A stretch of DNA of 64,000 nt from Rhizobium esperanzae (GCF_002204185.1 NZ_MXPU01000022.1:1-64000), one strand, 5' to 3'; counted from the stretch's first letter, positions 34,603 through 43,932 are shown. The notes: generated by a model from the sequence alone, not told the origin. Program-made: numbers and translations.

Positions 34603-35793
34603 ATGACAGAACATAACGTCCGCAACTTCAACATCAATTTCGGACCGCAGCATCCGGCGGCGCACGGCGTTCTTCGTCTTGTCCTGGAGCTTGACGGCGA
34701 AATTGTGGAGCGAGTCGATCCGCATATCGGCTTGTTGCATCGCGGCACCGAGAAGCTGATCGAGACCAAGACCTATCTGCAGGCGGTGCCCTATTTCGAT
34801 CGGCTCGATTATGTCGCGCCGATGAACCAGGAGCATGCCTATGCGCTGGCCGTCGAAAAGCTGCTCGGCATCGAGATCCCGATCCGCGGGCAGCTGATCC
34901 GCGTGCTCTATTCGGAGATCGGTCGCATCCTCTCGCATCTCTTGAACGTCACGACGCAGGCGATGGACGTCGGCGCGCTGACGCCGCCGCTCTGGGGCTT
35001 CGAAGAGCGTGAAAAGCTGATGGTGTTCTATGAGCGCGCCAGCGGTTCGCGCATGCATGCCGCTTATTTCCGCCCGGGCGGCGTCCACCAGGATCTGCCG
35101 GAAAAGCTCGTGCAGGACATCGGCGACTGGTGCGATCCGTTCCTGAAGGCGCTCGATGATATCGACGACCTGCTCACCGGCAACCGCATCTTCAAGCAGC
35201 GCAACGTCGATATCGGCGTCGTCTCGTTGGAAGATTGCTGGGCCTGGGGTTTCTCCGGCGTCATGGTGCGCGGTTCGGGCGCCGCCTGGGACCTGCGTCG
35301 CGCCCAACCCTACGAATGTTATTCCGATCTTGAATTCGACATCCCGATCGGCAAGAACGGCGACAATTACGACCGCTACCTGATCCGCATGATCGAGATG
35401 CGCCAGTCGGTCCGCATCATGAAGCAGTGCGTCAATCGCCTGCTGTCGGATGCCAAGACCGGTCCGTTCTCGTCGATCGACGGTAAGGTGGTGCCGCCGA
35501 AGCGCGGCGAGATGAAGCGCTCGATGGAAGCGCTGATCCACCATTTCAAGCTCTACACCGAAGGCTACCACGTGCCGGCCGGCGAGGTTTATGCCGCCGT
35601 CGAGGCGCCGAAGGGCGAGTTCGGCGTCTATCTCGTCTCCGACGGCTCGAACAAGCCGTATCGCTGCAAGATCCGCGCTCCGGGTTACGCCCATCTGCAG
35701 GCGATGGACTTTATGTGCCGCGGCCACCAGCTTGCCGACGTCGCTGCCGTCCTTGGCTCGCTTGATATCGTCTTCGGCGAGGTGGACCGCTGA
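34603..35793 (+). CDS. nuoD: NADH-quinone oxidoreductase subunit D
   Basis: The 396-residue 49-kDa subunit forms the quinone-binding cavity with NuoB. FGPQHPAAHGVLRLVLELDG at the N-terminus includes the conserved His loop, followed by HIGLLHRGTEKLIETKTYLQ. The C-terminus ends IVFGEVDR as in the family. The ATG at 34603 is used instead of a TTG two codons earlier. Its stop overlaps the next start by one base (TGATG). Confidence 0.97.
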   Translation: MTEHNVRNFNINFGPQHPAAHGVLRLVLELDGEIVERVDPHIGLLHRGTEKLIETKTYLQAVPYFDRLDYVAPMNQEHAYALAVEKLLGIEIPIRGQLIRVLYSEIGRILSHLLNVTTQAMDVGALTPPLWGFEEREKLMVFYERASGSRMHAAYFRPGGVHQDLPEKLVQDIGDWCDPFLKALDDIDDLLTGNRIFKQRNVDIGVVSLEDCWAWGFSGVMVRGSGAAWDLRRAQPYECYSDLEFDIPIGKNGDNYDRYLIRMIEMRQSVRIMKQCVNRLLSDAKTGPFSSIDGKVVPPKRGEMKRSMEALIHHFKLYTEGYHVPAGEVYAAVEAPKGEFGVYLVSDGSNKPYRCKIRAPGYAHLQAMDFMCRGHQLADVAAVLGSLDIVFGEVDR

Positions 35794-36065
35794 TGCAGCT
35801 TCTGCCGCTGGCCGTCGCAATTCTTCTTGCGGCATCCGGGGTTTCGGCCCAGGAGGCCGACACCCTCGGCACGCCGCTGGGTCATAAGGAAGTGACGCCG
35901 CCGGCGGCGCAAGCGTCCATGGGCGAGCTTTTGTCCAAGGGCTATCAGATCAAGGCCGCCGTTCCGAACGGCAGCAAATTCGTCGTATTTATGCAGAAAG
36001 ACCAGTCGGCCTATGCCTGCGAAATGCAGTCTTTGACCGCTTCGCGGTGTGGAACCCTAAACTGA
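35793..36065 (+). CDS. Small exported protein encoded inside the nuo operon
   Basis: The 90-residue product has a signal peptide (MQLLPLAVAILLAASGVSAQ) and a mature part with two cysteines, ending YACEMQSLTASRCGTLN. The ATG overlaps the nuoD stop, so it is translationally coupled, and nuoE follows 16 nt later. Export to the periplasm while sitting among complex I genes is unusual. It is not a canonical subunit, and no function is known to me. Confidence 0.75.
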   Translation: MQLLPLAVAILLAASGVSAQEADTLGTPLGHKEVTPPAAQASMGELLSKGYQIKAAVPNGSKFVVFMQKDQSAYACEMQSLTASRCGTLN

Positions 36066-36081
36066 CAAGGCGTGAGGAAGA

Positions 36082-37242
36082 ATGTCCGTTCGTCGATTAG
36101 CCGAAGATCAATTTCAGCCTGCCGCATTCGCTTTCAGCGATGAAAATGCGGTTTGGGCGGACAAGACGATCCAGAAATACCCCGCCGGCCGCCAGCAATC
36201 GGCGGTCATTCCGCTGCTGATGCGAGCGCAGGAACAGGACGGCTGGGTCACGCGCGCGGCGATCGAAAAGATCGCCGACATGCTTGACATGGCCTATATC
36301 AGAGTGCTCGAGGTCGCGACCTTCTATACGCAGTTCCAGCTGCATCCCGTCGGCACGCGCGCCCATGTCCAGGTCTGCGGCACCACGCCCTGCATGCTGC
36401 GCGGTTCGGAAGCGCTGATGTCGGTCTGCAAGAGCAAGATCCACGCGCACCCCTTCGAGCGCAATGCCGAAGGCACGCTCTCCTGGGAAGAGGTCGAATG
36501 TCTTGGCGCCTGCGTCAACGCCCCGATGGTGATGATCGGCAAGGACACCTATGAAGATCTGACGCCCGAACGTCTCGAAGAGATCATCGACACCTTTGCC
36601 ACCGGCAATGGCGCGAGCATCAAGCCGGGCACCCAGGTCGACCGGATATTCTCAGCACCTGAAGGCGGCCTGACCTCGCTCACGACGGAAGAGCCGAAGG
36701 CAAGGACACGCGCCAAGAAGACCGATGCCGAAAGCGTGTCGGCGCCGGCCGACGGCGCGCCGATCCCGCCCTCCGAGGCCGGCCGCCCGAAGAGCACCGA
36801 TGCCGAGACCAATGCGGCGTTGAAGACGCCGGCAACGGCGCCGAAGGGGGCGGCGAAAAACGCCAAGGCAGCCGAGCAGCAGCCGGTTTCCGGCACTGCG
36901 CCTGCCGAGCCCGCGCCGGCCGCGAGGGCCGAAACCGCCGCGGCGGCCAAGCCAAGCCTGACCGACAAGAACCGCCCGGCCGGCATCGAAAAGCCCGCCG
37001 CTCCGGATGACCTGAAGATGATCTCCGGCGTCGGTCCGAAGATCGAGGCGACATTGAACGAAATCGGTATCTTCACCTTCTCGCAGGTGGCAGGCTGGAA
37101 GAAGGCCGAGCGCGAATGGGTCGATGGCTACCTGAATTTCCGCGGCCGCATCGAACGCGACGACTGGGTCAAGCAGGCCAAGGCGCTCGCCAAGGGCGGC
37201 GAAGCGGAATATATCAAGGTCTTCGGCAAGAAGCCGCGGTAA
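36082..37242 (+). CDS. nuoE: NADH-quinone oxidoreductase subunit E with a C-terminal helix-hairpin-helix extension
   Basis: Residues 1-185 are the thioredoxin-like 24-kDa subunit with the 2Fe-2S ligands in QVCGTTPCMLRG and VECLGACVNAPM. The usual protein is about 160-180 residues; here 386. After a long Ala/Pro/Lys-rich linker (about 195-315), residues 317-383 form a compact domain (DDLKMISGVGPKIEATLNEI, then ERDDWVKQAKALAKGG). The same domain ends the 233-residue protein encoded after nuoF. The extension is familiar in Rhizobiales; its role is unknown. Confidence 0.93.
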   Translation: MSVRRLAEDQFQPAAFAFSDENAVWADKTIQKYPAGRQQSAVIPLLMRAQEQDGWVTRAAIEKIADMLDMAYIRVLEVATFYTQFQLHPVGTRAHVQVCGTTPCMLRGSEALMSVCKSKIHAHPFERNAEGTLSWEEVECLGACVNAPMVMIGKDTYEDLTPERLEEIIDTFATGNGASIKPGTQVDRIFSAPEGGLTSLTTEEPKARTRAKKTDAESVSAPADGAPIPPSEAGRPKSTDAETNAALKTPATAPKGAAKNAKAAEQQPVSGTAPAEPAPAARAETAAAAKPSLTDKNRPAGIEKPAAPDDLKMISGVGPKIEATLNEIGIFTFSQVAGWKKAEREWVDGYLNFRGRIERDDWVKQAKALAKGGEAEYIKVFGKKPR

Positions 37243-37252
37243 GAGGTGAAGC

Positions 37253-38557
37253 ATGTTACAAGATAAAGACCGCATCTTTACCAACATCTACGGCCTCAAG
37301 GACAAGTCCCTGAAGGGCGCGATGAGCCGCGGCCACTGGGACGGCACCAAGCAGATCCTCGAAAAAGGCCGCGACTGGATCATCAACGAGATGAAGGCCT
37401 CTGGCCTTCGCGGCCGCGGCGGAGCCGGCTTCCCCACGGGTCTCAAATGGTCCTTCATGCCGAAGGAAAGCGACGGCCGCCCGCATTACCTCGTCGTCAA
37501 TGCAGACGAATCGGAGCCCGGCACCTGCAAGGACCGCGACATCATGCGCCACGATCCGCATACGCTGATCGAAGGCTGCGTCGTCGCGAGCTTCGCCATG
37601 GGCGCCAATACCGCTTATATCTATGTGCGCGGCGAATATATCCGCGAGCGCGAAGCGCTGCAGGCGGCAATCGACGAATGCTATGACTTTGGCCTGCTCG
37701 GCAAGAACAACAAGCTCGGCTGGGACATGGACATCTTCGTCCATCACGGCGCCGGCGCCTATATTTGCGGCGAGGAAACCGCGCTGCTCGAAAGCCTCGA
37801 AGGCAAGAAGGGTCAGCCGCGCCTGAAGCCGCCATTCCCGGCCAATATGGGCCTCTACGGCTGCCCGACGACGGTCAACAACGTCGAATCGATCGCCGTT
37901 GCGCCGACGATCCTGCGTCGCGGCGCCGGCTGGTTCTCGTCGATCGGCCGTCCGAACAATGTCGGCACCAAGCTGTTCATGCTCTCCGGCCACGTCAACA
38001 AGCCGTGCACGGTCGAAGAGGAAATGGGCATCACCTTCCGCGAACTGGTCGACCGCCATGCCGGCGGCATCCGCGGCGGCTGGGACAATCTGCTCGCGGT
38101 CATTCCCGGCGGCGCATCCTGCCCGATCGTTCCGGCCAAGGACATCATCGACTGCCCGATGGATTTCGACGGCCTGCGCGGCGTCGGCTCTTCCTTTGGC
38201 ACAGCCGCCGCCATCGTCATGGACAAGTCCACCGACGTCATCAAGGCGATCGCCCGCATCTCCGCCTTCTTCAAGCACGAGAGCTGCGGCCAGTGCACGC
38301 CCTGCCGCGAAGGCACCGGCTGGATGTGGCGGGTGATGGAACGCATGGCCAAGGGCAATGCCCAGAAGCGCGAAATCGACATGCTGTTCCAGGTGACCAA
38401 GCAGATCGAAGGCCATACCATCTGTGCGCTCGGCGACGCCGCCGCATGGCCGGTGCAGGGTCTGATCCGTAACTTCCGCCCGGAGATCGAAAAGCGCATC
38501 GACCAGTATACGGCAAGCGCGCTCGACCACGGCGCGGTTCTGGAGGCGGCTGAATAA
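37253..38557 (+). CDS. nuoF: NADH-quinone oxidoreductase subunit F
   Basis: The 434-residue 51-kDa subunit binds NADH and FMN and holds cluster N3. SGLRGRGGAGFPTGLKWSFM is the NADH-binding glycine loop, EETALLESLEGKKGQPRLKP follows, and the 4Fe-4S ligands lie in ESCGQCTPCREG near residue 345 plus a later Cys in HTICALGDAA. It pairs with NuoE and NuoG in the cytoplasmic dehydrogenase module. Confidence 0.97.
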   Translation: MLQDKDRIFTNIYGLKDKSLKGAMSRGHWDGTKQILEKGRDWIINEMKASGLRGRGGAGFPTGLKWSFMPKESDGRPHYLVVNADESEPGTCKDRDIMRHDPHTLIEGCVVASFAMGANTAYIYVRGEYIREREALQAAIDECYDFGLLGKNNKLGWDMDIFVHHGAGAYICGEETALLESLEGKKGQPRLKPPFPANMGLYGCPTTVNNVESIAVAPTILRRGAGWFSSIGRPNNVGTKLFMLSGHVNKPCTVEEEMGITFRELVDRHAGGIRGGWDNLLAVIPGGASCPIVPAKDIIDCPMDFDGLRGVGSSFGTAAAIVMDKSTDVIKAIARISAFFKHESCGQCTPCREGTGWMWRVMERMAKGNAQKREIDMLFQVTKQIEGHTICALGDAAAWPVQGLIRNFRPEIEKRIDQYTASALDHGAVLEAAE

Positions 38558-38559
38558 TC

Positions 38560-39261
38560 ATGACGGACAAGGCATCGAAAAGTGGGAAGAAGGAAGAGAC
38601 CGCCGATATCGCGGCCGGCTTCGGCCGTCTTGCCGCCGAGATGCTGGAAAACGCACAGGCGTTGCCTGTGCATCCGCTGATGGCGCATCCCGCCGCAGCC
38701 TTTGCCGCCGCAACGGCGATCGGCTTCGGTTTCTCGACGCAGATGGCGGGCGCCTTTTTCGGGGCCTTCCAGAGCGCGCTGGAGACGACCGGCAAGCTCG
38801 CGGCCGCCCTCGACGATACGCCGCCGGACGAACCGATGCCCGATGTCGATATCCGGCCGGAAAATATCCGTCCGGCTGTCAAGGTTTTCACCAAGCCCGC
38901 GGCCGACAAACCCGAGCTCGAGAAGAAGGCAGGGCCGAGACTGACCGTTGTTAAACCGGCGAGCGCGCCGATCCCGGCAAGCGAACCGCAGCCGGCCAGC
39001 AAGGCAAAATCGGTCGTGAACGCAAAGCCGGTTGCGCGGGCTACAAAGGCCGACGATCTCAAGCTGATCGCCGGCATCGGCCCGAAGCTGGAGCAGGTGC
39101 TGAATGCCAGGGGCGTTCGCAGCTTTGCTGAGATTGCCGCCTGGACCGACGAGGACATCGCCCGGCTCGACGCCGATCTTGGCTTCAACGGCCGCATCGC
39201 CCGCGACGACTGGATCGGCCAGGCGAAGGCTCTCGCCGGGCGGGGCCGCAGAAGGAAATGA
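38560..39261 (+). CDS. nuo-operon protein with a C-terminal helix-hairpin-helix domain
   Basis: The 233-residue protein starts 2 nt after the nuoF stop. Residues 40-85 are Ala/Phe-rich and amphipathic (AAAFAAATAIGFGFSTQMAG), perhaps membrane-associated or oligomerising. A Pro/Lys/Ala linker leads to residues 164-230, DDLKLIAGIGPKLEQVLNAR to ARDDWIGQAKALAGRG, which match the NuoE extension nearly segment for segment. It is not a canonical complex I subunit. The paired domains suggest a shared partner or DNA/RNA or protein contact, by inference only. Confidence 0.85.
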   Translation: MTDKASKSGKKEETADIAAGFGRLAAEMLENAQALPVHPLMAHPAAAFAAATAIGFGFSTQMAGAFFGAFQSALETTGKLAAALDDTPPDEPMPDVDIRPENIRPAVKVFTKPAADKPELEKKAGPRLTVVKPASAPIPASEPQPASKAKSVVNAKPVARATKADDLKLIAGIGPKLEQVLNARGVRSFAEIAAWTDEDIARLDADLGFNGRIARDDWIGQAKALAGRGRRRK

Positions 39262-39265
39262 ACTG

Positions 39266-39287
39266 TCCGGCCGTGCAACCGGCCGGA
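39266..39287 (+). repeat. Hairpin in the 221-nt spacer before nuoG
   Basis: TCCGGCCG (39266-39273) and CGGCCGGA (39280-39287) form a perfect 8-bp stem with a 6-nt loop and no T tract. It may be an RNA-processing or stabilising hairpin inside the operon. The rest of 39288-39482 shows no gene. Confidence 0.6.
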
Positions 39288-39482
39288 AATAGGGCAGATC
39301 GGCGGACGGGCGGGGCCTCACGCTGCAGATGCCGGTGCGGGTTTCACGTCTGGAACGCGCGACAGAAAATTTGAGCGACATCGGCTGCCGGCAGGACGAA
39401 AGATCCGGCTCGGCAAAGACAATGTTGCAAAAACGGGTTTGTTTGCCGTCATCAGGCAAACGGAAAACAGGACTGAGCGACG

Positions 39483-41564
39483 ATGGCAAAACTGAAGATT
39501 GACGGCAACGAGATCGAAGTTCCGGATCATTTCACGCTATTGCAGGCGTGCGAAGATGCCGGGGCCGAGGTTCCGCGCTTCTGCTTCCATGAGCGCCTGT
39601 CTGTTGCCGGCAATTGCCGCATGTGCCTTGTCGAAGTGAAGGGCGGCCCGCCGAAGCCGCAGGCTTCCTGCGCCATGAGCGTTCGCGACATCCGCGGCGG
39701 CCCGAACGGCGAACTGCCCGAGGTCTTCACCAACACGCCGATGGTCAAGAAGGCCCGTGAAGGCGTGATGGAATTCCTGCTGATCAACCATCCGCTCGAT
39801 TGCCCGATCTGCGACCAGGGTGGCGAATGCGACCTGCAGGACCAGGCGATGGCCTTCGGCATCGACACCTCGCGTTATCAGGAAGACAAACGCGCCGTCG
39901 AGGACAAGTATATTGGCCCGCTTGTCAAGACGGTGATGAACCGCTGCATCCATTGCACGCGTTGCGTCCGCTTCACCACCGAAGTCGCCGGCATCTCCGA
40001 ACTCGGTCTGATCGGCCGCGGCGAGGATGCCGAGATCACCACCTATCTCGAACAGGCGATGACCTCCGAACTGCAGGGTAACGTCGTCGACCTCTGCCCG
40101 GTCGGCGCGCTCACCTCCAAGCCCTTCGCCTTCACCGCGCGCCCCTGGGAACTGAACAAGACTGAATCGATCGACGTCATGGATGCCGTCGGTTCGGCGA
40201 TCCGAGTCGACACCCGCGGCCGTGAGGTCATGCGCATCCTGCCGCGCGTCAATGAGGCGATCAACGAAGAGTGGATTTCCGACAAGAGCCGCTTCATCTG
40301 GGACGGGCTGAAGACCCAGCGCCTCGACCGGCCGTATGTCCGCCGCGACGGCCGCCTGCAGCCGGCGAGCTGGGCCGAGGCCTTCGGCGCCATCAAGGCC
40401 GCCGTCGGCGCCACCTCGGGCGACAAGATCGGCGCGATCGCCGGCGATCTCGCTTCCGTCGAGGAAATGTATGCGCTTTCCGAACTGGTGAAGTCGCTCG
40501 GATCGGCCAATCTCGACTGTCGCCAGGATGGGGCGGCACTCGACCCGTCGCTCGGCCGCGCAAGCTACATCTTCAACCCGACCATCGCAGGCATCGATCA
40601 AGCCGACGCGCTGCTGATCATCGGCGCCAATCCGCGCTTTGAGGCGGCAATCCTGAATGCCCGCATCCGCAAGCGCTGGCGCCGTGGCAAGTTCCCGATC
40701 GGCGTCATCGGCGAGCCCGGCGAACTACGCTACAGCTATGACTATCTCGGCGGCGGTCCCGACACGCTGAAGGATCTGCTCGACGGCACTCACGCCTTCG
40801 CTGACGTCCTGAAGAACGCCGCCAAGCCGATGATCATCATTGGCCAGGGCGCGCTGTCGCGCAGCGACGGCGCTGGCGTTCTCGCCAGTGCCGCCAAGCT
40901 CGCCGGTTCGGTCGGTGCGGTCGTCGATGGCTGGAACGGCTTCGCCGTCCTCCATACCGCCGCCTCGCGCGTCGGCGGCCTCGACCTTGGCTTCGTGCCG
41001 GGTGCTGCGGGCGTCAACGCCGCCGAAATGCTGCAGTCGATGGATGTGCTCTTCCTGCTCGGCGCCGACGAACTCGACTTCACCGCCAAGAAGGCCAAGC
41101 TCACCGTCTATATTGGCTCGCACGGCGATAACGGCGCGCACCATGCCGACGTCATCCTGCCGGCCGCAGCCTATACCGAAAAGTCCGGCACCTGGGTCAA
41201 CACCGAAGGCCGCGTCCAGATGGGCAACCGCGCAGGCTTTGCGCCGGGCGATGCCCGTGAGGACTGGGCGATCATCCGTGCCCTGTCCGATGTGCTCGGC
41301 AAGAAGCTTCCCTTCGATTCGCTGAGTGAGTTGCGTGGCCGGCTCTATGCCGCTTTCCCGCATTTCGCCGCCATCGACGAGATCGCCGAAACCGATAGCG
41401 CCCAAATTGCCGCAGTCGCGAAAAAAGCCGGCAAGATGAACAAGTCAGGGTTTGCGTCGCCGATCAAAGACTTCTATTTGACGAACCCGATAGCGCGCGC
41501 CTCGGCTGTCATGGCCGAGTGCTCGGCATTGGCCCGCAACAACTTCAAAGTCGCGGCAGAGTAA
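39483..41564 (+). CDS. nuoG: NADH-quinone oxidoreductase subunit G
   Basis: The 693-residue subunit is the largest cytoplasmic-arm protein. The 2Fe-2S ligands are in RFCFHERLSVAGNCRMCLVE, then HPLDCPICDQGGECDLQDQ and MNRCIHCTRCVRF carry the 4Fe-4S ligands, and DLCPVGALTSKPF follows. The rest is a molybdopterin-oxidoreductase-like domain that no longer binds a cofactor. It relays electrons from NuoF to NuoI. Confidence 0.97.
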   Translation: MAKLKIDGNEIEVPDHFTLLQACEDAGAEVPRFCFHERLSVAGNCRMCLVEVKGGPPKPQASCAMSVRDIRGGPNGELPEVFTNTPMVKKAREGVMEFLLINHPLDCPICDQGGECDLQDQAMAFGIDTSRYQEDKRAVEDKYIGPLVKTVMNRCIHCTRCVRFTTEVAGISELGLIGRGEDAEITTYLEQAMTSELQGNVVDLCPVGALTSKPFAFTARPWELNKTESIDVMDAVGSAIRVDTRGREVMRILPRVNEAINEEWISDKSRFIWDGLKTQRLDRPYVRRDGRLQPASWAEAFGAIKAAVGATSGDKIGAIAGDLASVEEMYALSELVKSLGSANLDCRQDGAALDPSLGRASYIFNPTIAGIDQADALLIIGANPRFEAAILNARIRKRWRRGKFPIGVIGEPGELRYSYDYLGGGPDTLKDLLDGTHAFADVLKNAAKPMIIIGQGALSRSDGAGVLASAAKLAGSVGAVVDGWNGFAVLHTAASRVGGLDLGFVPGAAGVNAAEMLQSMDVLFLLGADELDFTAKKAKLTVYIGSHGDNGAHHADVILPAAAYTEKSGTWVNTEGRVQMGNRAGFAPGDAREDWAIIRALSDVLGKKLPFDSLSELRGRLYAAFPHFAAIDEIAETDSAQIAAVAKKAGKMNKSGFASPIKDFYLTNPIARASAVMAECSALARNNFKVAAE

Positions 41565-41576
41565 GGGCAGGAACTC

Positions 41577-42620
41577 ATGGATTCTTTCTTCTCAACCTAT
41601 GTCTGGCCGGGGATCATCATGATCGGTCAGTCGCTGCTGCTTCTCGTCTGCCTGCTCGTCTTCATCGCTTACGTGCTGCTTGCCGACCGCAAGATCTGGG
41701 CGGCGGTGCAGTTGCGCCGCGGTCCGAACGTCGTCGGTCCCTTCGGCCTGTTCCAGTCCTTCGCCGACCTTCTGAAGTTCGTCTTCAAGGAGCCGATCAT
41801 TCCGGCCGGCGCCAACAAGGCGGTGTTCCTGCTCGCTCCGCTGGTGACGGTGCTTCTGGCGCTGTCGACCTGGGCGGTGGTGCCGCTCGCCGACGGCTGG
41901 GTGATCGCCAACATCAATGTCGGTATCCTCTATATCTTTGCGATCTCCTCGCTCGAAGTCTATGGCATCATCATGGGCGGTTGGGCGTCGAACTCGAAAT
42001 ATCCGTTCCTCGGCGCGCTGCGCTCGGCGGCACAGATGGTGTCCTATGAAGTCTCGATCGGCTTCGTCATCGTCACCGTTCTGCTCTGCGTCGGATCGCT
42101 CAACCTGACCGACATCGTCAATGCGCAGCACAATGGCCTCGGCACCATGCTCGGCCTGCCGGCCTCGTTCCTCGACTGGCATTGGCTGTCGCTGTTCCCG
42201 ATGTTCATCGTCTTCTTCATTTCGGCGCTCGCCGAGACGAACCGTCCGCCGTTCGACCTTCCGGAAGCCGAATCGGAACTCGTCGCCGGCTTCATGGTCG
42301 AATACGGTTCCTCGCCATACATGATGTTCATGCTCGGCGAATATGCGGCCGTCTGCCTGATGTGCTCGCTGACGACGATCCTCTTCCTCGGCGGCTGGCT
42401 GCCTCCGGTCGATATCTGGATCCTCAACTGGGTTCCCGGCATCATCTGGTTCATGCTGAAGGCCTGCTTCGTGTTCTTCATGTTCGCGATGGTCAAAGCC
42501 TTCGTCCCGCGCTACCGCTACGACCAGCTCATGCGCCTCGGCTGGAAGGTCTTCCTGCCGCTGTCGCTCGCCATGGTCATCATCGTTGCATTCGTGCTGA
42601 AACTGATGGGATGGGCGTAA
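41577..42620 (+). CDS. nuoH: NADH-quinone oxidoreductase subunit H
   Basis: The 347-residue membrane subunit has about eight helices and lines the quinone channel. LLADRKIWAAVQLRRGPNVV and FADLLKFVFKEPIIPAGANK are the conserved first loops, and AETNRPPFDLPEAESELVAG is the family signature. GGGCAGGAACTC precedes the ATG. Confidence 0.97.
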   Translation: MDSFFSTYVWPGIIMIGQSLLLLVCLLVFIAYVLLADRKIWAAVQLRRGPNVVGPFGLFQSFADLLKFVFKEPIIPAGANKAVFLLAPLVTVLLALSTWAVVPLADGWVIANINVGILYIFAISSLEVYGIIMGGWASNSKYPFLGALRSAAQMVSYEVSIGFVIVTVLLCVGSLNLTDIVNAQHNGLGTMLGLPASFLDWHWLSLFPMFIVFFISALAETNRPPFDLPEAESELVAGFMVEYGSSPYMMFMLGEYAAVCLMCSLTTILFLGGWLPPVDIWILNWVPGIIWFMLKACFVFFMFAMVKAFVPRYRYDQLMRLGWKVFLPLSLAMVIIVAFVLKLMGWA

Positions 42621-42660
42621 TGATCCCAGCTCTCGTTTCCGGCAAAATTGGAGGTTGAAG

Positions 42661-43152
42661 ATGGCAAGCTTGTCCAGCTCCATCAACTCGCTGTTCCTCA
42701 AGGAATTCTTCGGCGCGTTCTTTCTGTCGATGCGCTATTTCTTCCGCCAGAAGGCGACGATCAACTACCCCTTCGAAAAGGGTCCGGTCTCCCCGCGCTT
42801 CCGCGGCGAGCATGCACTGCGCCGTTATCCGAACGGCGAGGAACGCTGCATCGCTTGCAAGCTCTGCGAGGCAATCTGTCCTGCCCAGGCGATCACCATC
42901 GAGGCCGGTCCGCGCCGCAACGACGGCACACGCCGCACCGTGCGCTACGACATCGATATGGTGAAGTGCATCTATTGCGGCTTCTGCCAGGAAGCCTGCC
43001 CGGTCGACGCGATCGTCGAAGGCCCGAATTTCGAATTTGCGACGGAAACCCGCGAAGAGCTCTATTTCGACAAGGCGCGCCTTCTCGATAATGGAGACCG
43101 GTGGGAGCGCGAAATCGCCCGCAACATCGCGATCGACTCGCCGTACCGCTGA
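42661..43152 (+). CDS. nuoI: NADH-quinone oxidoreductase subunit I
   Basis: The 163-residue ferredoxin-like subunit has two 4Fe-4S motifs: CIACKLCEAICPAQA and CIYCGFCQEACPVDA. The N-terminal amphipathic helix contacts the membrane arm. GGAGGTTGAAG precedes the ATG at 42661. It passes electrons from NuoG to cluster N2 in NuoB. A 142-nt spacer packed with hairpins separates it from nuoJ. Confidence 0.97.
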   Translation: MASLSSSINSLFLKEFFGAFFLSMRYFFRQKATINYPFEKGPVSPRFRGEHALRRYPNGEERCIACKLCEAICPAQAITIEAGPRRNDGTRRTVRYDIDMVKCIYCGFCQEACPVDAIVEGPNFEFATETREELYFDKARLLDNGDRWEREIARNIAIDSPYR

Positions 43153-43167
43153 TTGATATCCGAAATG

Positions 43168-43271
43168 CCGCGACGGAGCTGCTCGCTCCTGTCGCGGTCA
43201 ATATGCACAGGAGCTTTGCCGGCGAAGTGCCGCGAAGCTCCATCGGGCAGGGAAAACTCCCGGCTGCCCGG
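43168..43271 (+). repeat. Three consecutive hairpins between nuoI and nuoJ
   Basis: CCGCGAC-GGAGC pairs with GCTCC-T-GTCGCGG (43168-43197, 12 bp with one bulge). GGAGCTTTGC pairs with GCGAAGCTCC and extends inward through GGC/GCC (43210-43241). GGGCAG pairs with CTGCCC (43245-43269). None has a T tract. The array fills most of the only long gap in the second half of the operon. Confidence 0.75.
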
Positions 43272-43294
43272 GGGAAGATGAAAAAGGCACCAAC

Positions 43295-43909
43295 ATGGGT
43301 CTGCAGGCTCTATTTTTCTACCTTTTCGCCTTTGTCGCGGTGGCGTCGGCGTTCATGGTCATCTGGGCGAAGAACCCGGTTCACTCGGTTCTGTTCCTGA
43401 TCCTGGTGTTCTTCAACGCGGCCGGCCTGTTCCTGCTGCTCGGCGCCGAGTTCCTGGCGATGATCCTGCTCGTCGTCTATGTGGGCGCCGTCGCCGTCCT
43501 CTTCCTCTTCGTGGTGATGATGCTCGATATCGACTTCACCGAATTGAGGGCAGGCGTGCTCGAATATGCGCCGATCGGCGGATTGATCGGGATCATCCTG
43601 GCGGCCGAGTTGATCGTCGTCATCGGCGGCAGCGTCATCTCGCCCGAGATCGCCAAATCAGTCGCCATGCCGATCCCGGCGCTTACCGAGCGCACCAATA
43701 CGGCCGCTCTCGGCGACGTGCTTTACACCAACTACGTCTATTTCTTCCAGATTGCCGGCCTGGTGCTGCTGGTCGCCATGATCGGTGCGATCGTGCTGAC
43801 GCTGAGGCATCGCACCAATATCAAGCGGCAGAATATTTCCAGGCAGGTTGCCCGCACGCCCGCCACCGCCGTCGAGGTGGTGTCGGTCAAGCCGGGGCAG
43901 GGCGTCTAA
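43295..43909 (+). CDS. nuoJ: NADH-quinone oxidoreductase subunit J
   Basis: The 204-residue membrane subunit has five helices. ILVFFNAAGLFLLLGAEFLA and IMLLVVYVGAVAVLFLFVVM-like sequence (here MILLVVYVGAVAVLFLFVVM) form the helix with the conserved pi-bulge region linked to quinone coupling. The C-terminal 30 residues are basic and polar. Confidence 0.96.
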   Translation: MGLQALFFYLFAFVAVASAFMVIWAKNPVHSVLFLILVFFNAAGLFLLLGAEFLAMILLVVYVGAVAVLFLFVVMMLDIDFTELRAGVLEYAPIGGLIGIILAAELIVVIGGSVISPEIAKSVAMPIPALTERTNTAALGDVLYTNYVYFFQIAGLVLLVAMIGAIVLTLRHRTNIKRQNISRQVARTPATAVEVVSVKPGQGV

Positions 43910-43932
43910 AGGCAGGTCAAGGAACAAAGAAC

